In this document: positions 47,013-58,099 of the stretch, piece by piece | Numbering within the stretch: position 1 is the first letter of the stretch | Layout of the letters: each line of letters starts with the position of its first letter | From: Scalesia atractyloides | Lineage: Eukaryota; Streptophyta; Magnoliopsida; Asterales; Asteraceae | DNA: 64,000 nt | Reading direction: 5' to 3' | Assembly: GCA_947069175.1 (NCBI GenBank) | Contig: CAMTDV010000017.1 | Location: 34,171,126-34,235,125, forward strand | Translations under genes and position numbers: made by a program | Notes under the pieces: generated by a model | The model's database searches: none | What the model saw: only the letters and a program-made list of their open reading frames with translations | What the model was told of the DNA's origin: nothing

Positions 47013-47257
47013 CCTGAACCATGCGAGCAACGAGCCGAATCTAAAAAATAAAGCTATTACAAACGACTAGTTTTTGTAATAAAAATATTAATTAAATTAA
47101 AACACTATATATACAGTTATTTGATACCCATTTTTTTACACCAACTCATCCAAACTCTCTCATTTCTTATTAAAATACTCTCCAACATTTAAAAAACCAT
47201 AGATCCATACAACCTAGAAAACCCAAATCCAAACTCGAATCCAAGCCGAATCCAAAC

Positions 47258-47646
47258 ATGTTCTGGTCACGCGGGCTACAGTCAACAATCGATCCGAATT
47301 GGTCGTCATCCCAATTTTCTTTTTCAGGTTACCAATAATCCCCTAATGCTTTCACCCAATTGAACCAAATGCTACAAATGTAAATGCTAAAGCAAAATAA
47401 CATGCCATTTCAACCACCCCTACAATCACCACCACCACCACCAGTAGGACCGTCTCAGCCGATAAAAACTGAGGTTGAAGAATTCGTGCCCGAAATGCAA
47501 CCCCAGACTTTCAAATGGAAAAAAATGAGCAATGCGTACGTGAACGTATTGTGCAAGGCGCCAAATCGAAACAACAAAGTTGGTCAAAGATCGATAAGGA
47601 GGCATTGGCTAAGGCGTGGGTTGCTACGTAAAAATGCCCAATAGTT
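47258..47646 (+). pseudogene. PIF/Harbinger-type Myb/SANT ORF fragment
   Basis: Frame one gives FWSRGLQSTIDPNWSSSQF, a stop, then a Pro-rich tract and EVEEFVPEMQP. After a frameshift the other frame gives QQSWSKIDKEALAKAWVAT, a stop, then KCPIVV. The last block is the Myb/SANT-like (trihelix) start seen in plant PIF/Harbinger-associated proteins often annotated as 'glutathione S-transferase T3-like'. At least two stops and a frameshift are present, and the rest of the protein is missing. Confidence 0.65.
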
Positions 47647-47659
47647 GTTAAATATTATT

Positions 47660-48388
47660 AGGTGTATATACATATGTGTGTGTGTGTATATATATATATA
47701 TATAGGATATGGCTATTGTAAAAAGGGTGTGTTTTGTGAGAAGTGTAGGAATGAATCTACACCCTTTGATCTATAATCTAATGGTTGAGATTATAACGGC
47801 AAAATTGTAAATAGTGTTTACCATTAAAATAATTAATTTTCTATATTAAGGTTATAAAGGTACATTTAACATTTTTTTAATTCAAAACCCACATGCAATG
47901 CACATGCAAGTTTCCCTCGTCTTTTTTAAACGCCAATAACTTTTTATATGCAACTTTAAAAAAAATTACACCACAATAACGAGTGTTTTTTTTATTTTAA
48001 TAAGAGTACCATATTGTTATACTTATATAGAGAAAAAAATTATGTTTCGATTGGATGTTTTAGTCAATGGTGTTTTGTCTATGTTGTTTTAATTGTATAG
48101 TAATTCAAGGCATTGTGTTTTACAGTAAAACACAATGAACATACATAAGACACCATAACATTGCAAATAACATTGAATTCAGCAAACGAGCCGAGCCGAG
48201 CTAGGCCAAGGTCGAGCTCGGCTCGAACTCGATTCGAGATGGTTCGGCTCAAGCTCGAATTTCAAATCGAGCTGAGATTTAGCTTGGCTTGGCTCGATCT
48301 AGCTCGAAGTAACAAAGAACCACAAAATTTACTACTTAAAAAGCCCTTAAAAATGAATCTCTTCATAGACTAAGGGCTATAATTGCAA
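47660..48388. other. Repeat-rich spacer with (TG/TA)n tract and GAGCTCG-type repeat
   Basis: A (GT)n(AT)n tract at about 47670-47703 leads into a sequence of the microsatellite-associated mobile-repeat style (tatataggatatggctattg). Bases about 48180-48310 hold the GAGCTCGGCTCGA-type dispersed repeat, which recurs at 52238-52395. No gene seen. Confidence 0.5.
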
Positions 48389-48396
48389 TTTAATTT

Positions 48397-48758
48397 GGGG
48401 TTATTGGATTTTATTACCCTTAACTATTGGCTATTGGCCGCTGACACCCCCAACTATCACTTTGACGCCCGTCGTCCCCAACTTGGCACTTATTGTGTTC
48501 TGTCACCACGTCATTAACTGATCACTAACTTTTGATCATGATACTATATTTTGGGGTGTCCTATGATCCCTAAAACCTTCCTAAATTCCCTATGTCACCT
48601 CCAAAAGTATAGTAACATGATCAAAAGTTAGTGATCAGTTAACGACGTGGTGACAGAACATACTAAGTATTAAGCTGGGGGTGACGGGCGTCAAAGTGAT
48701 ATTTGGGGGTGGCAGCGGCCAATAGCCAATAGTTAGAGGTGATAAAATCTAATAACCC
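48397..48758. mobile_element. Foldback MITE, hAT-like
   Basis: 362 bp, made almost entirely of two inverted arms of about 150 bp (gggttattgg... and its inverse), with an 8-bp duplication tttaattt at 48389-48396 and 48759-48766. Eight-base duplications are typical of hAT transposons. No coding capacity. Confidence 0.82.
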
Positions 48759-48857
48759 TTTAATTTAACTAAATGGATAAATATGAAAGTATAAATAGTT
48801 AATTCACTTTGTACATTGTCTTTAACTTCTTTTATAGGGGATATACGCCCTTAGTTT

Positions 48858-51800
48858 TGTCACACCTGGTCGACAGCGGAAGCGCGCGCTGTGAACTTGA
48901 TTAGTTTTCATCGCATACGATATAAGTAAACAACTATATGATTAAAACAAACACGATGTTCATCCATTGATATAAGTAATAAATACACATCATAAGTTGT
49001 TCAAATACAAGACAACATAAGTTATAAGTTTTACAAAAGACAAGTTCAACATAGTTTATAGAAGCAAAGGCTTTGCATCCTATATCTCAATGAAGATGAG
49101 ATATACGGACCAAACCCTTCAAAATATGGACGACATCGACAACTTGATAACCTTGAAAGCTTGTAACCAACTACACCAAGATCCACTTAGTTTCCTGAAA
49201 TACATGTAAGTTTAAAAACATCAACAAAAGTTGGCGAGTTCATGTGTTTTGTATGAGCGCCAAATGAATCTTAAAACATTTGATAGTTCGTAAGTAAGAA
49301 TATGTTGTATGTAAAGCGTCAATGAACTTGTCGATCATTAATGTTTTACAAGGACATTAATATGTGTGACGACATAGGAAGTACTCAACCCTAGACGATT
49401 TCCTCCGGGCCATCCATTTGGGACAACAAAAGCACTACATGTGGCCACACAAGGAACCATGAGTGGGGCTCGCCTGCACCGGATAAATCTACCACTCTTG
49501 TTCCACGGTCTTAAAAAGATTAATGGAACTTAAGTTTCACCCTATTCACACATGATCTAATATTTCATTCCATAGCTAAACCATACCATCGAAACATGTA
49601 TTCCCCCCCGAGAGTGGTAAAACCGAAAAGAGAAAAGGGGGACATGAACTCATAGTTTTGTGTCCATGCAAATGTGCTAGCAAGAGGGGTATCCAACGGC
49701 GCGTCATAACCTACAAGTGCTCTAACTCATTAGACACTTGGGGATTATGATAAAAGTGTGTATGTTGTTCATCTTGAACTTTATAGTATTTGGATTCCCT
49801 TAAGTATTTTAAATATGTTGGCATTTGTTTTGTATGTTCGTTATATATTTCTTTTATATATGTTTCGCATTCATCCATGGTACGAACGGGCCTTGCCCTT
49901 CGTGAGTCTCCGTGCCTCACACGAGTATAAGTGGGCCTAGCCCATATGAGTCTTTGTGCCTCGCACAAGTAAGAATGGGCCTAGTCCATTTGTGTCTCCG
50001 TGTTCCACACAGTATGAGTGGGCCTAGCCCGTGAGAGTCTCCATGCCATGCACGGCTTACTTTTATTATATCTATTCTCAAAATATATATATTTCAAGTC
50101 TAGTGAACCTCGTTCACTTGTAATGTTATGAAACGCCCTACTTTCTCATACTTTTCATATTTAGAAAGCTCACTTTGTAATGCTATTTTTGGAAACATTG
50201 TAATCTCGTACTAGTCATTTCGTTGTAATCGTTGTCAAATCGAGACTTGAATCATAATGAAATTCGTATTTTTACTACAATTCATGTTATACACATTCAT
50301 ACTCTATACATATGATGCTTGATTCGTACTCCTTGAAAACATTTGATAAATTTACAAATATGTGACGTGCATGCGTTATACGATACTTATACATACTAAA
50401 TCATACTTGTTTATACTTGATTATGTGATCACAATACATGTCAACACTTATACTATGCTTCTTATGCTTGAACATCCCTAAAATAGTCCAAAAATAATCA
50501 ACACCTTAAAAGACATGGGATAAATTGACAAAACACCAAAAACTAACTTGTTTTTAGTGTGTAGTAAAGTTCATGGTTCATCAAGATGATGACCTTGTCT
50601 AGATTTAGACTTCCTCCTTTTTATTCTCCACTATGCAAGATCATACATTTTACAATCTACTTTAACAGGATTAACACAAATAAAAGTATCATCTAGCAAG
50701 TAATAACACATTATTACATTATATTTATTATGCTTTTTATGGTGATGTTAGGGTTTAATCTTTGATTATGGTTTTTGTTCAACATGTTCAACATTTATTA
50801 TACTAATCTACATAGTATAATGTATCTTAAAATGTAGGGAAGTGGAGTCTTACAACTTTTGCAAGAACTAGTAAATGAACTAGATGAAAATGACCAAGAA
50901 TATAAGCTCCTAGATGATGAGAATAAGCTCCAAATGCTCCACAAGACTTGCTATACTTCAAGAACCCTTGGAATCCATGTGAGAAGACTAAGAATACTTG
51001 ATTTTTTGGTTGAAGATGAAGGGTTAGAAAGGGGTGCTTGGGCCGAGATTTAGAGGGAGAAGGAGGGAGGTTTTGATGGTGATTTTTGATGAATGATACT
51101 TGTGAAGTGGAAAGGAGGTGATGGTGGTGATTTATCAAACTTGCAAGTAACTCTTTAGTCAACAACCACTTCACCAAGACCATGCTTCATGATCTTCTTA
51201 CATTGACTAAAGGGGTGCCCAATGGGGCCCACTAAAACCGAAATGGGGGAGGGGGGTTATGAGATTTATTATATTTTTTTTACAAAAGTTTTATATATAT
51301 GTAAAGTGTGTTTAGTTATTAAAGTTAGGGGTTTAGTGGAATGTGAGGAATTCTTGTAGGATTAAGGTTACAACCATGTTCGGGATGTCAAACAATGTTT
51401 AACTAGTTCACTAGGTGCTCGGTATTAGTTTCGCGTAGTAAAAATGCTTCTAGTCTGGCCATCGGGTCACATTCGGACAATATATGAAAGTTGTATCTTT
51501 ACGCCGGGAGTATTGTTTTGATTCGCTAAACCCAAAATAACTTTAACTAGTTCGCTGGATCATTCGTTTAGATGTTAGGATCGCGCTAATAATTCTTACT
51601 AGTTTGCCGGCTCAAAAACGGACTAGTTATATAATTTATGGCGTAGTACCGGAAGCTTGTGTTTAGGATATCCTATTGATATTTTCAAGCTTAATTATGA
51701 TGCATAATGTTATGTACGAGCCCTACAACTCTTAGAATGTTAAGGTTTGGCATTTCGAACAATGCACTTTGTCGTAATATAGTACGGATCGGACGAACTT

Positions 51801-52181
51801 TAATGTTGCGTATTATCCGGAAAGTTAAAGTGTTTCATGTTTTGTGTCCCTAATTAGGGATTTTGTTTTTGTACTCCATACATAATTTGCTTTCGTGCCA
51901 TTCATAGCTTGGTCGGACAATTTTCTGAACTTGCTGGCATGAATAGTGTGTTCAGGTGAATAGTGCTTTCAGCACTTTGCCAACATATTTGGACATAGTT
52001 TGTGGTTTTTTCGTGAAGCGACGAATGTAATAACATTCCGTGACATATTTAACCATGTCATGTGATTGCTAGACTTTTCGTGACCTAATCATGTAATAAT
52101 TAAGTCGTAATGAACGCAGGTAAATGTATAATTAAGCTGTTAAGTTGTATGGAATTTACCATTATTTTGCCGGTTGTCACA
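48858..52181 (-). mobile_element. Solo LTR (3.3 kb), Tekay-like style
   Basis: Starts TGTCACACC and ends TGTCACA on the plus strand, with a perfect 5-bp duplication agttt at 48853-48857 and 52182-52186. The left end (cctggtcgacagcggaag) resembles the 3' LTR ends of the other chromovirus-type elements. A minus-strand TATA-like run lies near 51290-51301. No internal domain remains. Confidence 0.83.
49889..50055. repeat. Minisatellite in the solo LTR
   Basis: About 3.5 copies of a 43-46 bp unit containing gggcctagccca and 'gtctccgtgcctcacac'. Confidence 0.7.
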
Positions 52182-52186
52182 AGTTT

Positions 52187-53846
52187 TTGTTTTCTAAATG
52201 ATGTGGGACAAAAAAATGAAGGATGTAAAGCTTATGAGCCAAGTCAGGCAAAGCTCGAGCTCGGGCCAAGTCAGGCAAAGCTTGAGCTCGGCTCATTTAC
52301 AAACCGAGCCGAGCTGGCTCATTTACAACCGAGCCAATTTTGAGCCGAGCTTTGTTCGAGCGAGTTTCGAGCTAGCTACGAGCCACGAGTTTTTTGAACA
52401 CCCATATCCTAGGTCGAAGCCGAAAACGTAAGAGTGAAGAATCATGAAGTTGACGGACGGCTTATATTAAACAAGAGACGAACCAAATATAGGAATTGAA
52501 AATAATGACAACCGACATAAACGTGTATCCAGAAGAAGACCGCTACATTTTTCAAAAATGGAAAGAAAAGACCGCCAAAAAATAGATTTCCTAGTTTTTT
52601 TTTAAGTAACTTTTTTACTATGTTTTTTATTTTATTTTAAGCAATCTTGTATTTTTATTTATTTTTATTTTTATCTTTTGAAGTTTAGTTTTTTATTTTA
52701 AGTTTTGGCTTTATTTTTTTAATTAAATGTAAGATATATTATGAATTTTAGTATTTAACTTAAGTTTACTTTTATATCTCTTTAATATTAATTAACCAAA
52801 AAAATAAAATAAAAATAAAAATACAGGCTCATCACCAACACCCGAAGTTCATCACTTAAGTGCGGTGATTACCCTCAGTGACGTGACCGCTTACGTGACA
52901 TTCTATCACCAAGTAAAATAACACCTCCATAGCCACCATCCTTATTTTACATTTTGTACTCTGGTGTCACCAAAAAATTTCAATCAGCTTTATCGAATAA
53001 TTTCAAACCCTCTTTACCTATAACATCTTATTTTTTGTTTTTATTTATGTCCTTTTAAACCAGATCTAAATGGAATTAAAACAAAATTAACTTTTTTTTG
53101 CATTATTTTCACTAGTGTTGATTTTCTTTGCTGAATTCACAGTATGCAGGTGAGTTAGCAATGAAATGGTATGCAATTGGTTTGTAATTATCATATGGGG
53201 ACTCGGGTGGTGAGGGAATAGCACGTGAGGGATTTTTATCACTTGTGGAAAACATTAAAACACCATCACCACTAGCACGTGATGGGTAAAAAATTATTGA
53301 ACGCGTGTAAAAAATGACACGTGATTAATGGGGCATGTGAGGGGGTATGAGGGTTTATTGTTGGGTGTTGTGAGTGATGGACATTTCTACTAAAAAAAGT
53401 TGTGAGTGATGGAATAGTGCTTGATGACATTACGGAACTTCATTGAAAGTTGTGAGTGAGTGTTGAGTGATGGGTGATAACCACCCATACCACCTAATAG
53501 ATATAATTTTGAGTTTTTTGACTATTGTACTTTTGATAATTGTCATTTGTTTATCACTATTAGGGTGATGGGTGTGGGCGGCAAACTTGATCGGTAAAAG
53601 GGTTTGTCGCGCGGTAACACCGCCGCCGACACCCTTTGCCGATCGGCAAACTTAGGTGATCGGTAAGGATCTTATCTTATAAACAACTTCTTAGTTTATT
53701 TCCACACCAATGTGGGACAAAGTAATTTCTTTGAATTTTATGTTTTTTTAGTTAGATTTTAATGTAATGGTTTTTTGTAATTAATTTTGATGTTTTAGTT
53801 GTTTTTTTAACACCAAATTTTTTGAAAAAAATGAAAACAAAAAAAA
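52187..53846. other. Intergenic DNA with GAGC-type repeat and MITE-like sequence
   Basis: Bases 52238-52395 repeat gagctcggctcatttac-type units. Bases about 52825-53500 look like a non-coding mobile repeat: 'ctcatcacc' on the left and 'gatgggtgat' on the right are inverted relatives, but exact ends were not resolved. A GC-rich imperfect hairpin lies at about 53589-53645. No gene seen. Confidence 0.4.
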
Positions 53847-53881
53847 AGTTTGTCACTTTTAAGTGTTTAACCATTTTTTTA

Positions 53882-54160
53882 ACGGCCAACTAAATTACCG
53901 GATAAGCATCCTGGGATATCCTCAATCGAGCAAATGCATCCCCTCCCCCATAACGGTTAGAGTTGGATGCATATCCGAGCCACCAAGCCACCAGTTCCAG
54001 GGAAAACCCCGAAGGCCCACTGCGGTAAAACCCGGTTTGGCTCGGTTTCGAACTGACGACCTCCAAAGAGGCCTAGTTCTAAACTTCATTGCCAACACTT
54101 TCAGCATAGTTTAAACTTTTTTGGTCGAATGACATGGCACTCTCTGATTGATTGATTTTA
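53882..54160 (-). mobile_element. Candidate tRNA-derived SINE
   Basis: The minus strand has an A-box-like AGTGTTGGCAATGAAG and a B-box GTTCGAAACC about 40 bases on. It ends in a short A run (T run at 53874-53881 on the plus strand). Imperfect direct repeats of about 28 bp (agtttgtcacttttaagtg at 53849 and agtttatcactttcaagtg at 54163) flank it and may be target duplications. The family is not recognised. Confidence 0.55.
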
Positions 54161-54419
54161 AAGTTTATCACTTTCAAGTGTTTAAACACTCCTTTAACCC
54201 TTAGTTTTATATATTAAAAAACATTATCACTTAATCCGTCACAATGCACAGAGATCAACTGGTTCAAAAATTAAGACACGACTAGGATATTCTTATTAAA
54301 AATATTATATTATAAATAAATAAATTAATCTCTAAACAAACTAGAATAAAATGATCTTATTAAAAATATTCATGGGGAAAAACTGACTAAAATAAAAACA
54401 AAAAAGCCATAGAATGGTT
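54161..54419. other. UGT 3' flank
   Basis: AT-rich DNA downstream of the UGT stop codon. I see no clear minus-strand AATAAA signal. Confidence 0.4.
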
Positions 54420-55847
54420 TTAAATCGTTACATTCACTACAAGATCGATGAACTTTCCAATAGATGCATGAGAAGATCCACCCTCAAGAACTGCAGCCCT
54501 ACTCTTTTCTTTCATGTCTTTCACCTTCTTTCTCATCTCATCATCACTCATCAGCTTCCTAATCCCATCTTTAATCTCCTCTGCCGTAACAATCATCCCG
54601 CTGCCGCCACCACCAGCTCTCGTATCCGTCCGGTAATCCATCCTAATCTCCACTGCCAACCCCAGTTCCACCACCAGATGAAAAGCATTCAGCTGTTGTT
54701 CTGCGTATAGTGGCCAGGTTGCCACCGGAACCCCGCACCATATACTCTCCAACGTAGAGTTCCATCCACAGTGCGACAAGAACCCACCCACTGACTGGTG
54801 GGCCAACACCGCTATCTGTGGGGCCCACCCAATCACCTTCCCCACACTCGATGTGCGGACAAGGAATCCCTCTGGAAGAACTTCTTCCAAGTTCTCATAT
54901 TCTTTAGGAAACTCGAACTTTTCTTTCGGTGCTGGACGACGTAGTGACCACAGAAACCTCTGTCCACTCCGTTCAATGGCGACCGCAATCTCCTTCACTT
55001 GTTTCTCGTTGAAGCTTCCCATGCTTCCGAAGCATAAGAACACCACCGAGCACTCCGGCTGCTCGTTAAGCCACGTCATAATCTCGTCGGTTTTACCGGT
55101 CTTGCTCTCTAGGTTCAATATCGGCCCGACCACAAACACAGTTGGGATGTCGTTACCACTGCTTAAAAGGTACTCGAGCGCTTTGACTTCAAGATCTTGA
55201 AATGTATTCACTATAATACCATTTGACTCGCGGAACCTTTTTGCTAGGTCGAGAAACATTTTCGACCCACCTTTCTTATCAAATGCTATTTCAGGTAAGA
55301 CCATAGCAGGTACCGGGTTAACATAACCCGGTACCTGCAACTCGTGCTCTGAGTTTTTCAACTCAGTTACGTCGTCACCTGCTTCCTCATCACGCTTGGC
55401 CTGAAGGTAAAACATCAGGCAAAGCGTGGCTGCACTTGAGGTGAAATAAGTATAAGTTGGAACTCCAAACTCATTCGCAACTTCGGTCATGGCCATGCAA
55501 AACATGTCAACAACGAACCCAGCGAGTTGAGCCGAGTCAGACTCGGTGATGCCTCGGACAATGTCTCTAACATGAGGCTTGTGGTGTTCAACAAAGGCAG
55601 ATAGGAATGTATTGGGTGTGATGAGAGCCATGGTGGAGTCGTCGCAGGGGATATCGATGATGCGGAGACGGGGCTGAGTTTCAGGGTTGTGTTTTTCTCC
55701 GAAGGCGAGGTTCATGACGATGATGGTGACTGAAAGTCGTTGGTCGCGGTGGAGCAGAAGCTTTGCGAGCTCCACCGTTGGGGGCAGGTGGCCAGCACCG
55801 GGAGACGGGATGAAAACAAGCTCTGAGGTCAACATGTGTTTTTGCAT
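54420..55847 (-). CDS. UGT71E: UDP-glycosyltransferase, UGT71E-like
   Basis: Family 1 plant glycosyltransferase that moves a sugar, normally glucose from UDP-glucose, onto small hydrophobic acceptors such as flavonoids or terpenoids in the cytosol. The frame is intact, intronless and 475 codons long, the usual family length. The N-terminal acceptor domain holds SPGAGHLPP with catalytic His20. The likely partner Asp114 lies in VVDMFCMAMTE. The PSPG sugar-donor box is residues 341-384, from WAPQ to the final YAEQ, with HCGWNS at 359-364, Glu367 and Glu383-Gln384. Gln at the last place is usual for UDP-glucose users. Wording throughout is very like Stevia UGT71E1 as I remember it. A second Met at residue 5 is an equally good start. 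The acceptor cannot be read from sequence. It is the only intact host gene in the window. Confidence 0.95.
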   Translation of the reverse strand: MQKHMLTSELVFIPSPGAGHLPPTVELAKLLLHRDQRLSVTIIVMNLAFGEKHNPETQPRLRIIDIPCDDSTMALITPNTFLSAFVEHHKPHVRDIVRGITESDSAQLAGFVVDMFCMAMTEVANEFGVPTYTYFTSSAATLCLMFYLQAKRDEEAGDDVTELKNSEHELQVPGYVNPVPAMVLPEIAFDKKGGSKMFLDLAKRFRESNGIIVNTFQDLEVKALEYLLSSGNDIPTVFVVGPILNLESKTGKTDEIMTWLNEQPECSVVFLCFGSMGSFNEKQVKEIAVAIERSGQRFLWSLRRPAPKEKFEFPKEYENLEEVLPEGFLVRTSSVGKVIGWAPQIAVLAHQSVGGFLSHCGWNSTLESIWCGVPVATWPLYAEQQLNAFHLVVELGLAVEIRMDYRTDTRAGGGGSGMIVTAEEIKDGIRKLMSDDEMRKKVKDMKEKSRAAVLEGGSSHASIGKFIDLVVNVTI

Positions 55848-55879
55848 AAGATGTTTGTGTTCGGAATGAATTTAGTCTG

Positions 55880-55886
55880 TTATATA
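55880..55886 (-). promoter_or_regulatory. Probable TATA box of the UGT gene
   Basis: TATATAA on the minus strand, about 33-39 bases before the first ATG (55847). With the usual 30-base spacing the 5' untranslated region would be only a few bases for Met1 and about 17 for Met5. That favours Met5, or a different promoter element. Confidence 0.55.
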
Positions 55887-55952
55887 CAAGCCGAGGACGA
55901 TTTAGTAGTGAGAATGTGACGTCAGGGCTTAAGTCATTTCCTTAACTGAAAT

Positions 55953-56698
55953 TCGTTTTTTCTTCCTAAAAAGACAATAATACATGTGGTCGTGAGGTAC
56001 GTAAACCGGTTGTGGAAAATCAACTCCCACGAGTCCATTCATATGATTGCTAGTGGTGGGGTAGTTCCAGACAGTGTTTGGTCGCAAGCATAAAATGTCA
56101 ACATGTTTTATACGACGTAGCCAACCCGTTTTCTGCTTCTAAGATCAACCATTAACTGTCGAAGCTTAAGATTTCCGACTGAAGGGTCGAAAAACGTATA
56201 TACCCAAAAATTTCTACACGAAAACTACATACTCTCTACTAACGAGCGAAAAGTTCGGGAGGTCGATAGCCCTCTCCCACCACTAGAAGTTGCGCGCCCC
56301 TGAACCACTTCACAATATTTGGATAAGTTTCGCAAGGTGTTAACAATTCAAGCATTCCTTTTCACTATAATAAAGTCCCACTACTCTATTTTTTTTCCTT
56401 TTAATATATATGTTTTCTAATAATTATCTCGGATGTCGATCATTTTGGTACACTTATTGTTTATCTTTTTTCTATTTAGATACACTTTTTTATTTTCGGA
56501 TTCCGTAAGGTTTGGTGGCACAAATATTCATCATGTGGTGAAGTTGATTTATTTATCATGAATTATATCTTTAGCAAGCTCATGGTGATACTTACCTTAT
56601 CCATAGCATAGCCGTCTATGCAGGCATCCCATGCCTCATACATGTTGCAGGCCAGGCCATGAAGTACGTGAACATGGGTTGCTGGTAATTAGTTTAAA
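55953..56698. repeat. UGT upstream region, copy 1
   Basis: Starts tcgttttttcttcc and ends gctggtaattagtttaaa. It matches 60566-61233 in the same orientation with scattered differences and small deletions. Copy 1 continues uninterrupted into tgtttaattag and so shows the empty site of the Helitron found at the end of copy 2. Confidence 0.85.
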
Positions 56699-56717
56699 TG
56701 TTTAATTAGTTATTTCC

Positions 56718-57030
56718 TTGGAATTCTATAATAGCAGTGGCCAGTGTGACAAGTGGGGTCTCTCCAGAAGTACACGGTGGTGGGTTTTGGGTGACGGGTT
56801 AAAGAAGAGCATCATGATGAAGTTGAATTTCAATCCCCAAGACGGGGCTTTTAAATGGAATAAGTGGGTCCCATCAAAAGTAAACACTTTTTGTTGGCGT
56901 GCCAAAATGGGTAAAAGACTCTCTGAGGGGTCTGATGTTAAGGGTGTCACTTCCTAATAGTGGGTGTGGGCTAAGGCGATTTGGTGGAATGTCTTCGTAT
57001 GGGTCAAAATTCCACCCCTAGAAAAATGGG
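56718..57030 (+). pseudogene. LINE fragment (RT zinc-binding region)
   Basis: The frame contains FKWNKWVPSKVNTFCWRAKMG, the typical start of the zf-RVT domain at the C-terminus of plant LINE reverse transcriptases. After two stops comes WWNVFVWVKIPPL, which fits the end of the same domain, so the middle is deleted. No other LINE sequence was seen. Confidence 0.7.
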
Positions 57031-58080
57031 TTATTGCGACCACAATTACATTGGCAATTGCCATGTTGTGATTGTTTTGTGACCGAATATGCAGTTGGAA
57101 AACACTTATCGCAATAGCCCCATTGCGATCGATGTAATATCCATCACAAACGGATCCCCGAAATATGACTCATATTAAAATTCGGATCCGAAACCTTGTA
57201 TACCGGATTTTTTTCGCGAAATCAATAACAAAGAAATTTTAATTATCTAATTATTAATTTATTTAATCGCTTATTTATTTATAATTTATATAGTTTATAA
57301 ACTTATTTAAATTAAATAAGATTTTATTTAAAAAGTTATAACAAATAATGGTATATAACATGACCAAGTTAAATAAGTGAGATAGGTTAGTTAAGTATTA
57401 TAAAGGGGACTCATAACCAAGTTAATTAATAGGTTAGTGAAGTTAAGAACTTGAGGGGCCTATGTGTAATTAGATGAAGCTTGTTTAAAAATGGAAACAT
57501 CATAAAAGGTGCAAACCCCAGGGATCGAACCTGGGTCTATACCTTCCTAGCAAACAACACAGACCACTCCACCATTCGCGTATTTGCTTAACATCTGAAC
57601 ATCTGAAACCCTTTATTATTTTATCAACACGAAAAATTAGGAACTGTTCCTTCTTTATAACAGCGAGATGCCCAAGTTGTTCAAGATAAGCCTAATCGAG
57701 ATTATGATTCGCCAAGATCGGGTACCTATTCTCGAAATCATGTTTCCTATTTTGTAAATCACGAATCTAAACAGCAAGTCGAACCTTATTCGTAGGCTAA
57801 ATCTGTCCAAATCATTTATAAACGGACAAAGATCGGTTATCATCGGAAACTATATCAAAATCAAATAAACTATGAATTAAGCCATTAATATTCGAATATT
57901 GTTACAAATAAAGAGCTTAGTCGATCCTGGTGTACTCATTCGAAGATTGCAGTCTTCATACGAAGCTCTTACAATGTCTACAAATCTGGTTTTGTTAAAG
58001 ACTCGAAAGCAGATTGTGTCTTGTAGTATTCAACTTCTTGATTAGCTCTGGTTATCATCCACAAATTCTTACATGATCAT
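57031..58080. other. Non-coding DNA, possibly LTR-derived, with a tRNA-like unit
   Basis: TGTAATATCC at 57133 and ATTGTTACA ending at 57906 look like LTR ends, but their flanks (atcga and aataa) do not form a duplication. The tRNA-like unit at 57511-57587 lies between them. I cannot assign a family. Confidence 0.35.
57511..57587 (-). ncRNA. Free-standing tRNA-like unit
   Basis: 77 bases. The ends can pair as an acceptor stem (GCAAAT with GTTTGC). The T-arm is a perfect 5-bp stem with loop (CCAGG TTCGATC CCTGG), and an A-box-like TGGTGGAGTGG is present. The anticodon arm is irregular. It is either a pseudo-tRNA or a module of a degraded LTR like that at 35779-46219. Confidence 0.6.
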
Positions 58081-58099
58081 ATCTCCAGCTATGATACCA

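Noticed and set aside
50859..51053. 64-codon acidic frame
   Set aside because: Inside the 3.3-kb solo LTR, with no domain and no conservation argument available.
54853..55200. 115-codon plus-strand frame
   Set aside because: It is antisense to the UGT coding sequence and follows its codon pattern.
57133..57906. Solo LTR call
   Set aside because: The ends look LTR-like, but the five flanking bases differ on the two sides and no partner LTR was found, so it is left as unassigned DNA.
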